A DNA stretch of 7,503 nucleotides from assembly GCA_020061725.1 (NCBI GenBank), contig JAGUXS010000093.1:1-7503 (forward strand). Reading direction: 5' to 3'. Position 1 is the stretch's first letter. Each line of letters starts with the position of its first letter. The position numbers and the translations under genes were made by a program. This document shows, piece after piece, positions 1 through 5,903 of this stretch. Source of the stretch: Patescibacteria group bacterium. GTDB lineage: Bacteria > Patescibacteriota > Patescibacteriia > UBA2591 > PGYQ01. The notes beneath the pieces are model-generated. The model had not been told where the DNA came from. It worked only from the letters and a program-made list of their open reading frames with translations, and searched no databases.

Positions 1-103
1 CATAGTTTTTGGAAAACGCCATATGTGTGTGCACATTACCAATTATTATTGACATTCAGTTTGTATTGTAATATAATCTGAATATAAGTTCAATTTGTAA
101 CGG
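1..103. other. Short stretch with no recognised gene
   Basis: I see no convincing coding frame, RNA gene or promoter in this edge sequence on either strand. It lies beyond the stop codon of the element 1 transposase remnant. It probably contains the 3' end of that insertion sequence and then the DNA into which it inserted. The plus-strand frame beginning at base 1 is open for a short distance but matches nothing I recognise. Confidence 0.4.
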
Positions 104-572
104 TTAGATATCATATAAAATGAGGGGAAGTTTTTCTTTCGACTTTTGATTAATTTTAAATTTAATTTTCTTAATTCTTTTAATTTTTTGTTGATCTTCA
201 AAATAAACATATAATTGTTCTTTTTTTAAATTCCATTCGGCTAAGACGAAGAAATTGATGTAAGATTTACAAATAAAGACTTTATCATTTACTAATGTAA
301 TGTAGATGTAGCCTTTTCCAGTTCGTTCGTCTTCAAAGATCTGGCGAATGAAATAAACCTTGGATATGAATTTTTGTTTCTTTTTTTGCCTCTCTTTTGG
401 GGACTAATACTCTGAATATTTTTGTGAGGCAAGGTTGAATAATTCTAACTTTTCGTCTATCTCTTGAACATTTTTAAAGTCAAATCTATTCCAAAATTTT
501 CTTAAGAAAACACTGTTATTCCCCTCAATAGAAGCCCTCTGAGAAAAAGGACGGCGAGTGTATAAGTTCAGA
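104..572 (-). pseudogene. Element 1 transposase, C-terminal remnant with internal stop
   Basis: The minus-strand reading begins just outside element 2's left repeat and gives RRPFSQRASIEGNNSVF followed by RKFWNRF. This is the stretch around the catalytic glutamate (codon 524-526) of an rve-type DDE transposase, with the usual EIDEKLE and FN motifs after it. An in-frame TAG at 404-406 interrupts the gene. The same frame then stays open for 99 more codons to a TAA at 104-106, encoding a basic, beta-rich tail (FISKVYFIRQIFEDE, then SYINFFVLAEWNLKKEQLY). Because the frame is kept, the TAG looks like a simple nonsense change, for example from CAG. The reading is closed upstream by a TAA at 598-600 inside element 2. 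The family call comes from motif resemblance only. The protein cannot be functional as it stands. Confidence 0.75.
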
Positions 573-585
573 AACATATTGGACT
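573..585 (+). repeat. Left terminal inverted repeat of element 2
   Basis: AACATATTGGACT is the exact reverse complement of 1653-1665. It marks the boundary between element 1's C-terminal coding remnant and element 2. A similar core, ATTGGACACTA, occurs in the same orientation at 2387-2397 outside this element. Confidence 0.75.
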
Positions 586-660
586 CTATGAGTTTTTAAT
601 TTTATGGAGTTTTTTTAATCATATTCATTGCAAATATGCTGGGATAAAGAATTTGTCACT

Positions 661-1747
661 ATGTATAATTATGCTGTAAGATATCAGCATATAATTACTG
701 AAACAGCAAATAGGAGGGGCCAGAATCCTTACTTTCTGGCAAAAGTATGGCCTTAAGGCCACGTTAGACACGTTCCAAGTTAAAAGGTCGACATTGTTTC
801 TCTGGAAACAAAAATTTAGAGAATCTAAAGGAAATCTGGAGAGTTTAAACAACAAAAGCAGAGCTCCAAAAAACAAAAGAAAGCGCATTATTCCAATAGA
901 AGTTAAAACATCTATTCCCTAATTACAGAAAGTTATATCCTAAATTAGGAAAAGAAAAAATTGCTGAACTTTTAAAGCAAGAAAGTATTGCCAAGTTGTC
1001 ATATTCAACAATTGGCAGAATGATTTTTGATCTTAAACAAAGAGGAGAATTGCCAAAACATATCCAATTTTCCTTATCAGAAACAGGCAGATTGATTAAA
1101 CAAAAACCAGTGAAAAAACATAAGAAACTAAGGAGAAAGGGGGTACCAGCCTGTAAATGCAGGAGATCTTCTTCAAATTGATACTATTGAGAAATTCATC
1201 AATGGAATTAAAAGATATGTGGTATCAGCAATAGACCTTAAATCTGATTTTGGTTTTGCTTATGCTTATACTTCTACTAATTCCAAAAACACAATGGATT
1301 TCTTTCAGAAACTCCAAGAAGCAGCTCCTTTTGAAATTACAAAAATACAAACAGACAATGGTTCAGAATTTGAGAAATATTTCAGGAGTTATATTGAGAA
1401 AAACAACATTGTTCATTTTCACAATTACCCGAATTGTCCAAAAATGAATCCCCTTTATTGAACGATTTAACAGAACATTGGAAGAAGAATTCATTAACTG
1501 CCATAAATATGACTGGGCTTACAACTTAAACAAATTCAATCATGATTTAATAAATTATTTGTTATGGTATAATACCAAAAGACCTCATTGGTCGCTTGGA
1601 TTAAAATCACCAATGCAATTCATTATTAGCAGTCTTAATTTAACACCTCAAAAGTCCAATATGTTATGGACGGATACACCTACCAATAAATCTAAAGGTT
1701 GGCGGTTTAAGGTTAGGATACCTTCTACGGTATTCCCCGAAGGATAA
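661..1747 (+). pseudogene. Element 2 DDE transposase with four +1 frameshifts
   Basis: Reading through four shifts reconstructs one protein of about 335 residues. It starts at ATG 661 (MYNYAVRYQH). A helix-turn-helix follows (TFWQKYGLKATLDTFQVKRS, then LFLWKQKF) and a basic linker (SRAPKNKRKR). The DDE core has D at 1180-1182 (LLQIDTIEKF), D at 1354-1356 (QTDNGSEFEKY) and E at 1460-1462 (FIERFNRTLEEEF), with D2 and E 35 residues apart after correction. The end is YNTKRPHWSLGLKSP. Frame breaks are at GGGG 716-719, around CCC 917-919, at GGGGG 1139-1143 and at CCCC 1450-1453. Each behaves as one extra base, and no other stop interrupts the frame. The stop at 1745-1747 lies past the right repeat, so the last codons read antisense element 1. 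No convincing ribosome binding site precedes the ATG. As written it is inactive; consensus error is possible. Confidence 0.85.
1653..1665 (-). repeat. Right terminal inverted repeat of element 2
   Basis: AGTCCAATATGTT is the exact complement of the left repeat at 573-585. It lies inside the transposase reading frame, encoding part of SNMLW near the C-terminus. Transposase genes often run into the right end of compact IS elements. Confidence 0.75.
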
Positions 1748-2032
1748 CAGTTGCTCCACAATAGAAATCATCAGATTAATCTTTAGTCAATTCGTCTCTG
1801 ATTTTCTTAATTCTTGTTTTATCGACTTTAGTATATTTTCTTTGTTTTCCTTTTGGCTATCCTTACATATCTTTGGTAAAATCTTGATTAGAAAATTTAG
1901 TCCACATAGTTACAAAATTTACAAAATTTCGACTTACTCTTAATTGATTCTCAATATTCATCTTTTTAAATTTTTTTTAAAGTACATTTCATTAACTGTT
2001 TGTCTTAATCTAAATCTTAATTCTTTTTTCAT
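1666..2032 (-). pseudogene. Element 1 transposase, N-terminal remnant
   Basis: The minus-strand reading starts at ATG 2032 with KKELRFRLRQTVNEMYF. It continues, after a shift in the A8 run (T8 at 1971-1978 on the plus strand), as MNIENQLRVSRNFVNFV, a helix-turn-helix-like region. It then gives PKGKQRKYTK, IRDELTKD and FYCGATVI. Removing one base from the G4 run (CCCC at 1735-1738) continues it as REYRRRYPNLKPPTFRFIGR before element 2 begins. In-frame stops at 1863-1865, 1857-1859 and 1776-1778 sit inside otherwise recognisable motifs, for example where WPKGK would be expected. This piece has both substitutions and indels and so looks older than element 2's transposase. It pairs with the C-terminal remnant at 104-572; about 150 central residues are missing, judged from the usual size of such transposases. 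Confidence 0.7.
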
Positions 2033-2102
2033 AGTATTGATAGATTAATTAAATTATTTTATCTCTTAAATTCTATCAGTACAAAACAAAAAGGTCAAAA
2101 TT

Positions 2103-2291
2103 TTGTCCTTCATTTCATTTGTCAACCAACCTTTTTTAAATAGTATATTTGAAATGAAAGAAAAAGTTATTAATTTTGTAAATAAATATAATTTTGAAAA
2201 AAGATTAAAATCATTAAATCACAAAACACCCGAACAATTTTTAAAGGAGAAAATAGAAGTTAATAATATTATAAGACTTATTGCAAAATAA
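2103..2291 (+). pseudogene. Third transposase remnant, C-terminal fragment
   Basis: The reading KVINFVNKYNFEKRLKSL, then HKTPEQFLKEK, matches the usual C-terminal end of rve-core transposases, where a YNF..R..L...TP motif follows the catalytic glutamate. Only about 60 codons remain. The frame opens at a TTG at 2103, which is unlikely to be a real start; the first in-frame ATG is at 2154. The upstream part is lost next to the probable end of element 1 near 2090, so element 1 may have inserted into or beside this older element. I could not find the rest of it to the left of element 1. It resembles the transposase end at 7411-7503 (RLKGL.YKTP) but is clearly a different sequence. No function is expected. 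Confidence 0.6.
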
Positions 2292-2296
2292 TTTCA

Positions 2297-2339
2297 AAAT
2301 AGTCTTTTATCGCTAATATTAGCTAAAAATTGACTATTT
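2297..2339. terminator. Long AT-rich hairpin after the transposase fragment
   Basis: AAATAGTC at 2297-2304 pairs perfectly with GACTATTT at 2332-2339. Inside, the palindrome GCTAATATTAGC (2312-2323) is flanked by TTTTA and TAAAA, so nearly the whole 43-nt segment can fold. It begins six bases after a transposase stop codon. It could act as a terminator on either strand, although no clean T-run directly follows the stem. A transposon end structure or a palindromic repeat is equally possible. The rest of 2340-2532 has no gene. Confidence 0.45.
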
Positions 2340-2386
2340 ATATTAAAAATTAGAAAATCTTTATTTTTTAACTAAAATTAGCTAAA

Positions 2387-2397
2387 ATTGGACACTA
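2387..2397 (+). repeat. Copy of the element 2 end motif
   Basis: ATTGGACACTA here differs at one position from ATTGGACTCTA at 578-588, the left end of element 2. It may be the stranded end of a related IS, but the match is short and the surroundings are AT-rich. A partial echo, TTAGCTAAAAATTGAC, lies upstream near 2319-2334. Confidence 0.25.
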
Positions 2398-2421
2398 AAA
2401 TTTTTATTTTACACAATGTCT

Positions 2422-2444
2422 ATACAACATATCGTTATCTAACA
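2422..2444 (+). repeat. 23-bp IS end, inverted copy of the one after rpmG
   Basis: This segment (core ATCGTTATCTAACA, 2431-2444) is the reverse complement of 7409-7431 with a single mismatch. At the right-hand copy the sequence is the end of a transposase gene. Here the same bases would read SIQHIVI and stop on the plus strand, but the codons before it do not resemble a transposase. It is therefore best read as the remaining terminal inverted repeat of an IS lying to the left. Confidence 0.6.
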
Positions 2445-2492
2445 GTTAAATAACTTAACTTTAAGTTTAAAATTTTTATTTTTAATTATTTT

Positions 2493-2520
2493 GTCAATTG
2501 TTAAATGTCAATTGTCAAAT
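2493..2520 (+). repeat. Tandem 14-bp duplication upstream of rpmF
   Basis: GTCAATTGTTAAAT (2493-2506) is followed directly by GTCAATTGTCAAAT (2507-2520), which differs at one position. It ends 12 bases before the rpmF start codon and so falls in the probable promoter or leader. Each copy contains the palindrome CAATTG. A regulatory role is not shown. Confidence 0.6.
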
Positions 2521-2532
2521 GTTTTTTCTTTT

Positions 2533-2745
2533 ATGGCCTTACCAACTCAAAAAAGGACAAAATCGTCCAAAAGAATACGAACATCCACTTTTGCTCTCAA
2601 AAAACAGAAGTTGATAAATTGTTCTCAATGCAAAAAAGCGGTGATGCCTCATCATGCTTGTTTAAATTGTGGTTATTATAATAATCGAGAAGTTTTAAAG
2701 ATCAAGATAATAAAACACAAGAATACAAAAAACATTAAAATATAA
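2533..2745 (+). CDS. rpmF: 50S ribosomal protein L32
   Basis: This 70-residue protein is bacterial L32, a small component of the large ribosomal subunit. It starts MALPTQKRTKSSKRIR, the basic N-terminal tail typical of the family. A zinc ribbon follows, formed by C30 and C33 (CSQC) and C43 and C46 (CLNC), ending in the characteristic CGYY. The tail after residue 50 is lysine-rich. I chose the ATG at 2533 because MALP matches the usual L32 start. An in-frame ATG at 2491 would add 14 residues foreign to the family. No Shine-Dalgarno sequence precedes the start; the leader is T-rich. It is the first gene of the housekeeping block, and gyrA follows 74 bases later on the same strand. Confidence 0.92.
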   Translation: MALPTQKRTKSSKRIRTSTFALKKQKLINCSQCKKAVMPHHACLNCGYYNNREVLKIKIIKHKNTKNIKI

Positions 2746-2769
2746 AAATAAATTAATTTAATTATTTTT

Positions 2770-2775
2770 TATAAT
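2770..2775 (+). promoter_or_regulatory. Possible -10 box upstream of gyrA
   Basis: A perfect TATAAT lies in the rpmF-gyrA spacer, 44 bases before the gyrA ATG. No good -35 hexamer is present at 16-18 bp upstream, and AT-rich DNA yields such boxes by chance. This is a weak call; gyrA may instead be cotranscribed with rpmF. Confidence 0.3.
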
Positions 2776-2786
2776 TTTAGTTGGGG

Positions 2787-2810
2787 CATTAAAGCAATTA
2801 GAAATTTTAT
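2787..2810 (+). repeat. Leader repeat before gyrA, shared with rpmG
   Basis: This 24-bp segment, with the core CAATTAGAAATTT, matches 7188-7211 upstream of rpmG at 22 of 24 positions in the same orientation. Here TAGAAA (2799-2804) can pair with TTTCTA (2815-2820), the last base of which is the A of the gyrA start codon. A structured leader or a shared regulatory site is possible. Confidence 0.5.
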
Positions 2811-2819
2811 TTATTTTCT

Positions 2820-5321
2820 ATGCTAAAAAGATTAAAAAATAATAAAAAAAATGATTTAAATAAAACAGACGAAATTTTTATAGAAAAAATTAATCCTTTT
2901 TCTATTACTGAAGAAATGAAGACTTCTTATTTGGATTACGCAATGTCTGTTATTGTTGCTCGAGCTTTGCCAGACGTGCGAGACGGATTAAAACCGGTTC
3001 ATCGTCGAATACTTTACGCAATGTGGAGCATGGGACTTAAAGCCGGGGATAGATTTAGAAAATCCGCGACAGTAGTTGGAGAAACTTTAGGAAAATATCA
3101 TCCACACGGAGATGTCGCTGTTTATGATTCAATGGTTAGAATGGCGCAAGATTTTTCTATGCATTGCCCCTTAATTAAGGGGCAAGGAAATTTTGGTTCA
3201 ATGGATGGAGATAATGCGGCATCTATGCGTTATACAGAGGTAAAGTTAACCTCTATTGCCGAAGAATTACTTTTTGATCTTGAAAAAAATACTGTTGATT
3301 TTATTCCTAATTATGATGAATCGCATAAGGAGCCGCGAGTTTTACCAGCTAAATTGCCAAATCTATTACTTAACGGAAGTATGGGAATTGCCGTTGGTAT
3401 GGCAACTAATATTCCGCCACATAATTTAAATGAACTTTGTCAAGGAATTATTTATTTAATTGATCATCCTGAATGTGTTATTGAGGAATTAATGAATTTT
3501 ATTAAGGGACCGGATTTTCCAACCGGAGGAATTATTTACAATGTCGATGAGATTAAACAAGCTTATATAACAGGGAGAGGAAGCATTCCAGTGCGATCAA
3601 AAACAGAAATAATAGAAACTCATCCGGGACATTTTAAAATTTTTGTCTCAGAAATCCCTTATCAAATTAATAAAGCGCAACTTTTGGAAAAAATTGCCGA
3701 GTTAGTTAAAAACAAAAAAATTGAAGGAATAAAAGATTTAAGAGACGAATCAAATAAAGAGGGGGTTCGAGTGGTAATTGAATTAAAAAAAGACGTTTAT
3801 CCTCAAAAAATTTTAAACAGTCTTTTTAAATTAACGCAACTTCAAGATACTTTTCATGTTAATATGATCGCTTTAGTTGATGGAATTCAGCCAAAGCTTT
3901 TAACCTTAAAATCAATTTTAGAAGAATATATTAAACATAGAGAAGGGGTTATTAAAAGAAGAACTGAATTTGAATTAGCGCAAACGCGAGAAAGAACTCA
4001 TATTTTAGAAGGATTAAAAATCGCTTTAGCTAACATTGACGCGATTATAAAAATAATAAAAAAATCAAAAGATAGAGAAGAGGCAAAAAATAATTTAATA
4101 AAAATATTTAAATTAAGCGAAAAGCAAACATTGGCTATTTTAGAAATGAAATTACAACAATTAGTTAATTTGGAAAAAATGAGAATTGAGCAAGAATTAA
4201 AAGAAAAATTAAAATTAATAAAAAAACTTGAGGAAATTTTAGCTAATAGAAAAAATATTTTAAAAATTATAAAAGAAGATTTAGCGCAATTGCAAGAAAA
4301 ATTTAAAGATGAAAGAAGAACTCAAATTAATATTCAAACAATAAAAGAATTTTCTCAAGAAGATTTGATTCCCAATGAACCGTGCGTTGTCGTTGTAACT
4401 CGAGATGGATATATAAAACGTCTTGCTCCAGAAACATTTAAAGTTCAGGCGCGAGGGGGTAAAGGGATTATAGGATTAACAACAAAAGAAGAAGATGTTG
4501 TTGAACATTTATTTACAACAACAACATATTCAGATTTATTATTTTTTACCTCTAAAGGGAGGGTTTTTCAACTTAAGGCTTATAATGTTCCAGTTGCTTC
4601 TCGATTAGCCAAGGGGCAGGCTTTGGTTAATTTTTTGCAAATTACTTCTGAAGAAAAAATTTCAGCCATCCAATATTTAGCCACATTAAAAGATTATAAA
4701 TATTTAGTAATGACCACTGAAAAAGGAATAATTAAAAAAGTAGATATTGCCGATTTTATTAATGTTCGTCGTTCGGGATTAATTGCCATTAAACTCAAAA
4801 AAGACGATTCTTTAAAATGGGTTAAATCTTCTTCTGGAAAAGATGAAATTATTTTAATTACCGCTTTAGGTCAAGCGATTAAATTTAAAGAGGAACAAAT
4901 TAGGGAAATGGGTCGAACAGCTTCTGGTGTGTCTGGCATTAAACTTAAAAAAGACGATAAGGTGATAGAAATGGATGTAATAAATTCTAAAATTAGCGAT
5001 GCAAAACTTTTAATTGTTACTGAAAATGGATTTGGTAAAATGACCAAATTAAATTCATATCGTTTACAAGGACGAAAAGGAACTGGAATTAAAACAGCTA
5101 AAATTACCAATAAAATAGGAAAAATTGTTTCAGCTATGGTAGTTAATGGAAAAAATCTTTCCGAAGAAATAACTGGCGATTTAGTTATTATCTCTATTCA
5201 AGGTCAAGTTATTCGCCTTCCTTTAAAAAAGGTTTCGGTTTCTGGTCGCGTTACTCAAGGGGTAAGATTAATGAGATTTAAAAATAAAAACGATAAAATC
5301 GCTTCGGTAACATTGGTTTAA
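2820..5321 (+). CDS. gyrA: DNA gyrase subunit A
   Basis: GyrA is the DNA breakage-reunion subunit of gyrase, which works as A2B2 with GyrB to introduce negative supercoils using ATP. The 833 residues are of normal family length. After a lysine- and asparagine-rich leader of about 30 residues comes the classic start (SYLDYAMSVIVARALPDVRD). The winged-helix region holds GKYHPHGDVAVYD, and the catalytic tyrosine is Y138 in MRYTE. The tower and coiled-coil region runs to about residue 500. The C-terminal beta-pinwheel begins with the GyrA box QARGGKG at 543-549. This box, needed for DNA wrapping, argues for GyrA rather than ParC. The position equivalent to E. coli Ser83 is Val99, while the Asp87 equivalent is kept (D103). 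No acidic tail is present. The start has no Shine-Dalgarno sequence. gyrB is not in the window. Confidence 0.95.
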   Translation: MLKRLKNNKKNDLNKTDEIFIEKINPFSITEEMKTSYLDYAMSVIVARALPDVRDGLKPVHRRILYAMWSMGLKAGDRFRKSATVVGETLGKYHPHGDVAVYDSMVRMAQDFSMHCPLIKGQGNFGSMDGDNAASMRYTEVKLTSIAEELLFDLEKNTVDFIPNYDESHKEPRVLPAKLPNLLLNGSMGIAVGMATNIPPHNLNELCQGIIYLIDHPECVIEELMNFIKGPDFPTGGIIYNVDEIKQAYITGRGSIPVRSKTEIIETHPGHFKIFVSEIPYQINKAQLLEKIAELVKNKKIEGIKDLRDESNKEGVRVVIELKKDVYPQKILNSLFKLTQLQDTFHVNMIALVDGIQPKLLTLKSILEEYIKHREGVIKRRTEFELAQTRERTHILEGLKIALANIDAIIKIIKKSKDREEAKNNLIKIFKLSEKQTLAILEMKLQQLVNLEKMRIEQELKEKLKLIKKLEEILANRKNILKIIKEDLAQLQEKFKDERRTQINIQTIKEFSQEDLIPNEPCVVVVTRDGYIKRLAPETFKVQARGGKGIIGLTTKEEDVVEHLFTTTTYSDLLFFTSKGRVFQLKAYNVPVASRLAKGQALVNFLQITSEEKISAIQYLATLKDYKYLVMTTEKGIIKKVDIADFINVRRSGLIAIKLKKDDSLKWVKSSSGKDEIILITALGQAIKFKEEQIREMGRTASGVSGIKLKKDDKVIEMDVINSKISDAKLLIVTENGFGKMTKLNSYRLQGRKGTGIKTAKITNKIGKIVSAMVVNGKNLSEEITGDLVIISIQGQVIRLPLKKVSVSGRVTQGVRLMRFKNKNDKIASVTLV

Positions 5322-5389
5322 AAATTTATGGAAATTATAAAAATCGTTTTATTTTTAAAAATTTTAAAAAGTTATTAACGGATTAAGTT

Positions 5390-5782
5390 ATGGAAAAAAT
5401 TTTAGGCATTGATTATGGAAAAAGTAAAATCGGTTTGGCTTTGTCTGATAGGTTATTAAAAATAGCCATGCCTTATAAAACTATAAAAAATCAAGGAATA
5501 AAAATTGTCATACGAGAATTGAAAAAAATTTGCGAACAAAAAAATGTGACTCAAATTATTCTTGGTCAACCCAGTCAATTAACTAATAATAATCAGCAAA
5601 TAATAATGGAGATTGAAAAATTTTTTAAAGAAACAAAAAATTTTTTAAAAATTCCAATAGATTTTGAAAGTGAAAGGATGACCACTAAAATAGCTAAAAC
5701 TTTATTAAAAGAGAGTAGAATAAAAGACGATGATTCTGTTGCGGCAATGATTATTTTACAAGATTATTTAGATAGGAAATAA
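5390..5782 (+). CDS. ruvX: RuvX/YqgF family nuclease (putative pre-16S rRNA nuclease / Holliday junction resolvase)
   Basis: The 130-residue protein belongs to the YqgF/RuvX family with an RNase H-like fold. In E. coli the family is linked to 5' maturation of 16S rRNA, and Holliday-junction resolution has also been proposed. The sequence shows the N-terminal ILGIDYGKSKIGLALSD with the first acidic residue D8. The ILGQP loop is at about 57-61. The second acidic site E95 is in SERMTT, where the family usually has DER. The third, D115, is in DDSVAAMIILQDYL. All three metal-binding positions are therefore kept. It is slightly shorter than the usual length of about 138. It follows gyrA by 68 bases on the same strand and may be cotranscribed. 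A weak GGA lies about eight bases before the ATG. Confidence 0.9.
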   Translation: MEKILGIDYGKSKIGLALSDRLLKIAMPYKTIKNQGIKIVIRELKKICEQKNVTQIILGQPSQLTNNNQQIIMEIEKFFKETKNFLKIPIDFESERMTTKIAKTLLKESRIKDDDSVAAMIILQDYLDRK

Positions 5783-5833
5783 AAAAACATAAAGCGTAAA
5801 ATGTAAAATAATAATCTAAAATATTTTTTTAAA

Positions 5834-5862
5834 TGGACATTTTAAAAAATATGGAGTATAAT
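5834..5862 (+). promoter_or_regulatory. Strong sigma70-type promoter for the beta-propeller gene
   Basis: TGGACA at 5834-5839 (five of six to TTGACA) is separated by exactly 17 bp from a perfect TATAAT at 5857-5862. Transcription would start near 5869-5870, inside the heptanucleotide repeat, giving a leader of about 35 nt. This is the best promoter match in the window and suggests that the downstream gene has its own transcription start. Confidence 0.65.
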
Positions 5863-5900
5863 TCATAATTCATAATTCATAATTCATAATTCATAATTCA
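5859..5900 (+). repeat. Six perfect tandem copies of TAATTCA at a gene start
   Basis: The 7-bp unit TAATTCA is repeated six times without error and ends three bases before the ATG at 5904. The first unit overlaps the TATAAT box, and each junction creates CATAAT, a five-of-six match to a -10 hexamer. The array makes up nearly the whole predicted 5' leader. Copy-number slippage would change leader length without altering the coding frame. Confidence 0.9.
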
Positions 5901-5903
5901 TTT

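Larger units (their letters stand above)
573..1665 (+). mobile_element. Element 2: IS481-like insertion sequence inside element 1
   Basis: A unit of about 1.09 kb is bounded by a perfect 13-bp inverted repeat: AACATATTGGACT at 573-585 and its complement AGTCCAATATGTT at 1653-1665. Weaker pairing continues inward (TATGAG against TTGAG). It carries one plus-strand DDE transposase gene that nearly fills it. Outside both repeats the minus-strand coding sequence of element 1 resumes at once, which supports these boundaries. I could not find a convincing target-site duplication, so the true ends may differ by a few bases. IS481-like assignment rests on the single-ORF layout, the N-terminal helix-turn-helix and the DDE core ending in RPHWSLGLKSP. 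IS3-group elements share parts of this pattern. Confidence 0.7.
60..2090 (-). mobile_element. Element 1: decayed minus-strand IS interrupted by a second IS
   Basis: Two pieces of what looks like one DDE transposase gene lie on the minus strand. The N-terminal piece is at 1666-2032 and the C-terminal piece at 104-572. They are separated exactly by the plus-strand element 2, whose inverted repeats sit at 573-585 and 1653-1665. The outer limits given are tentative. An imperfect inverted repeat, TTTGTATTGTAAT at 60-72 against the complement of AGTACAAAACAAA at 2078-2090 (10 of 13 positions), lies just outside the two coding ends and could be the element's termini. The central part of the transposase, expected to carry the first two catalytic aspartates, is absent. 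The locus is therefore not a simple insertion but an insertion plus deletion, or a recombination product. Confidence 0.55.

Noticed and set aside
1..59. Open plus-strand frame considered as the missing N-terminal part of the 2103-2291 transposase
   Set aside because: The short translation shows no transposase motif and gives no join across element 1.
625..888. Minus-strand open frame of 87 codons
   Set aside because: It is antisense to the helix-turn-helix part of the element 2 transposase and has no recognisable motif.
1250..1447. Plus-strand open frame inside the element 2 transposase
   Set aside because: It is an out-of-frame shadow of the DDE core; the D motifs are in the other frame.
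104..2032. Stops in the transposases considered as stop-codon recoding
   Set aside because: gyrA, ruvX, the ribosomal genes and the beta-propeller gene use no internal stop codons. The breaks are confined to IS remnants and include frameshifts.
4871..5110. Minus-strand open frame of 79 codons
   Set aside because: It is antisense to the gyrA C-terminal domain, which is intact and clearly recognised.
5329..5379. Small open frame of 16 codons between gyrA and ruvX
   Set aside because: It is very short and low complexity, with no ribosome binding site or family match, as expected by chance in AT-rich DNA.
5859..5900. Tandem array considered as a CRISPR or an iteron replication origin
   Set aside because: The units are contiguous 7-mers without spacers, and no DnaA boxes, cas genes or replication genes are nearby.
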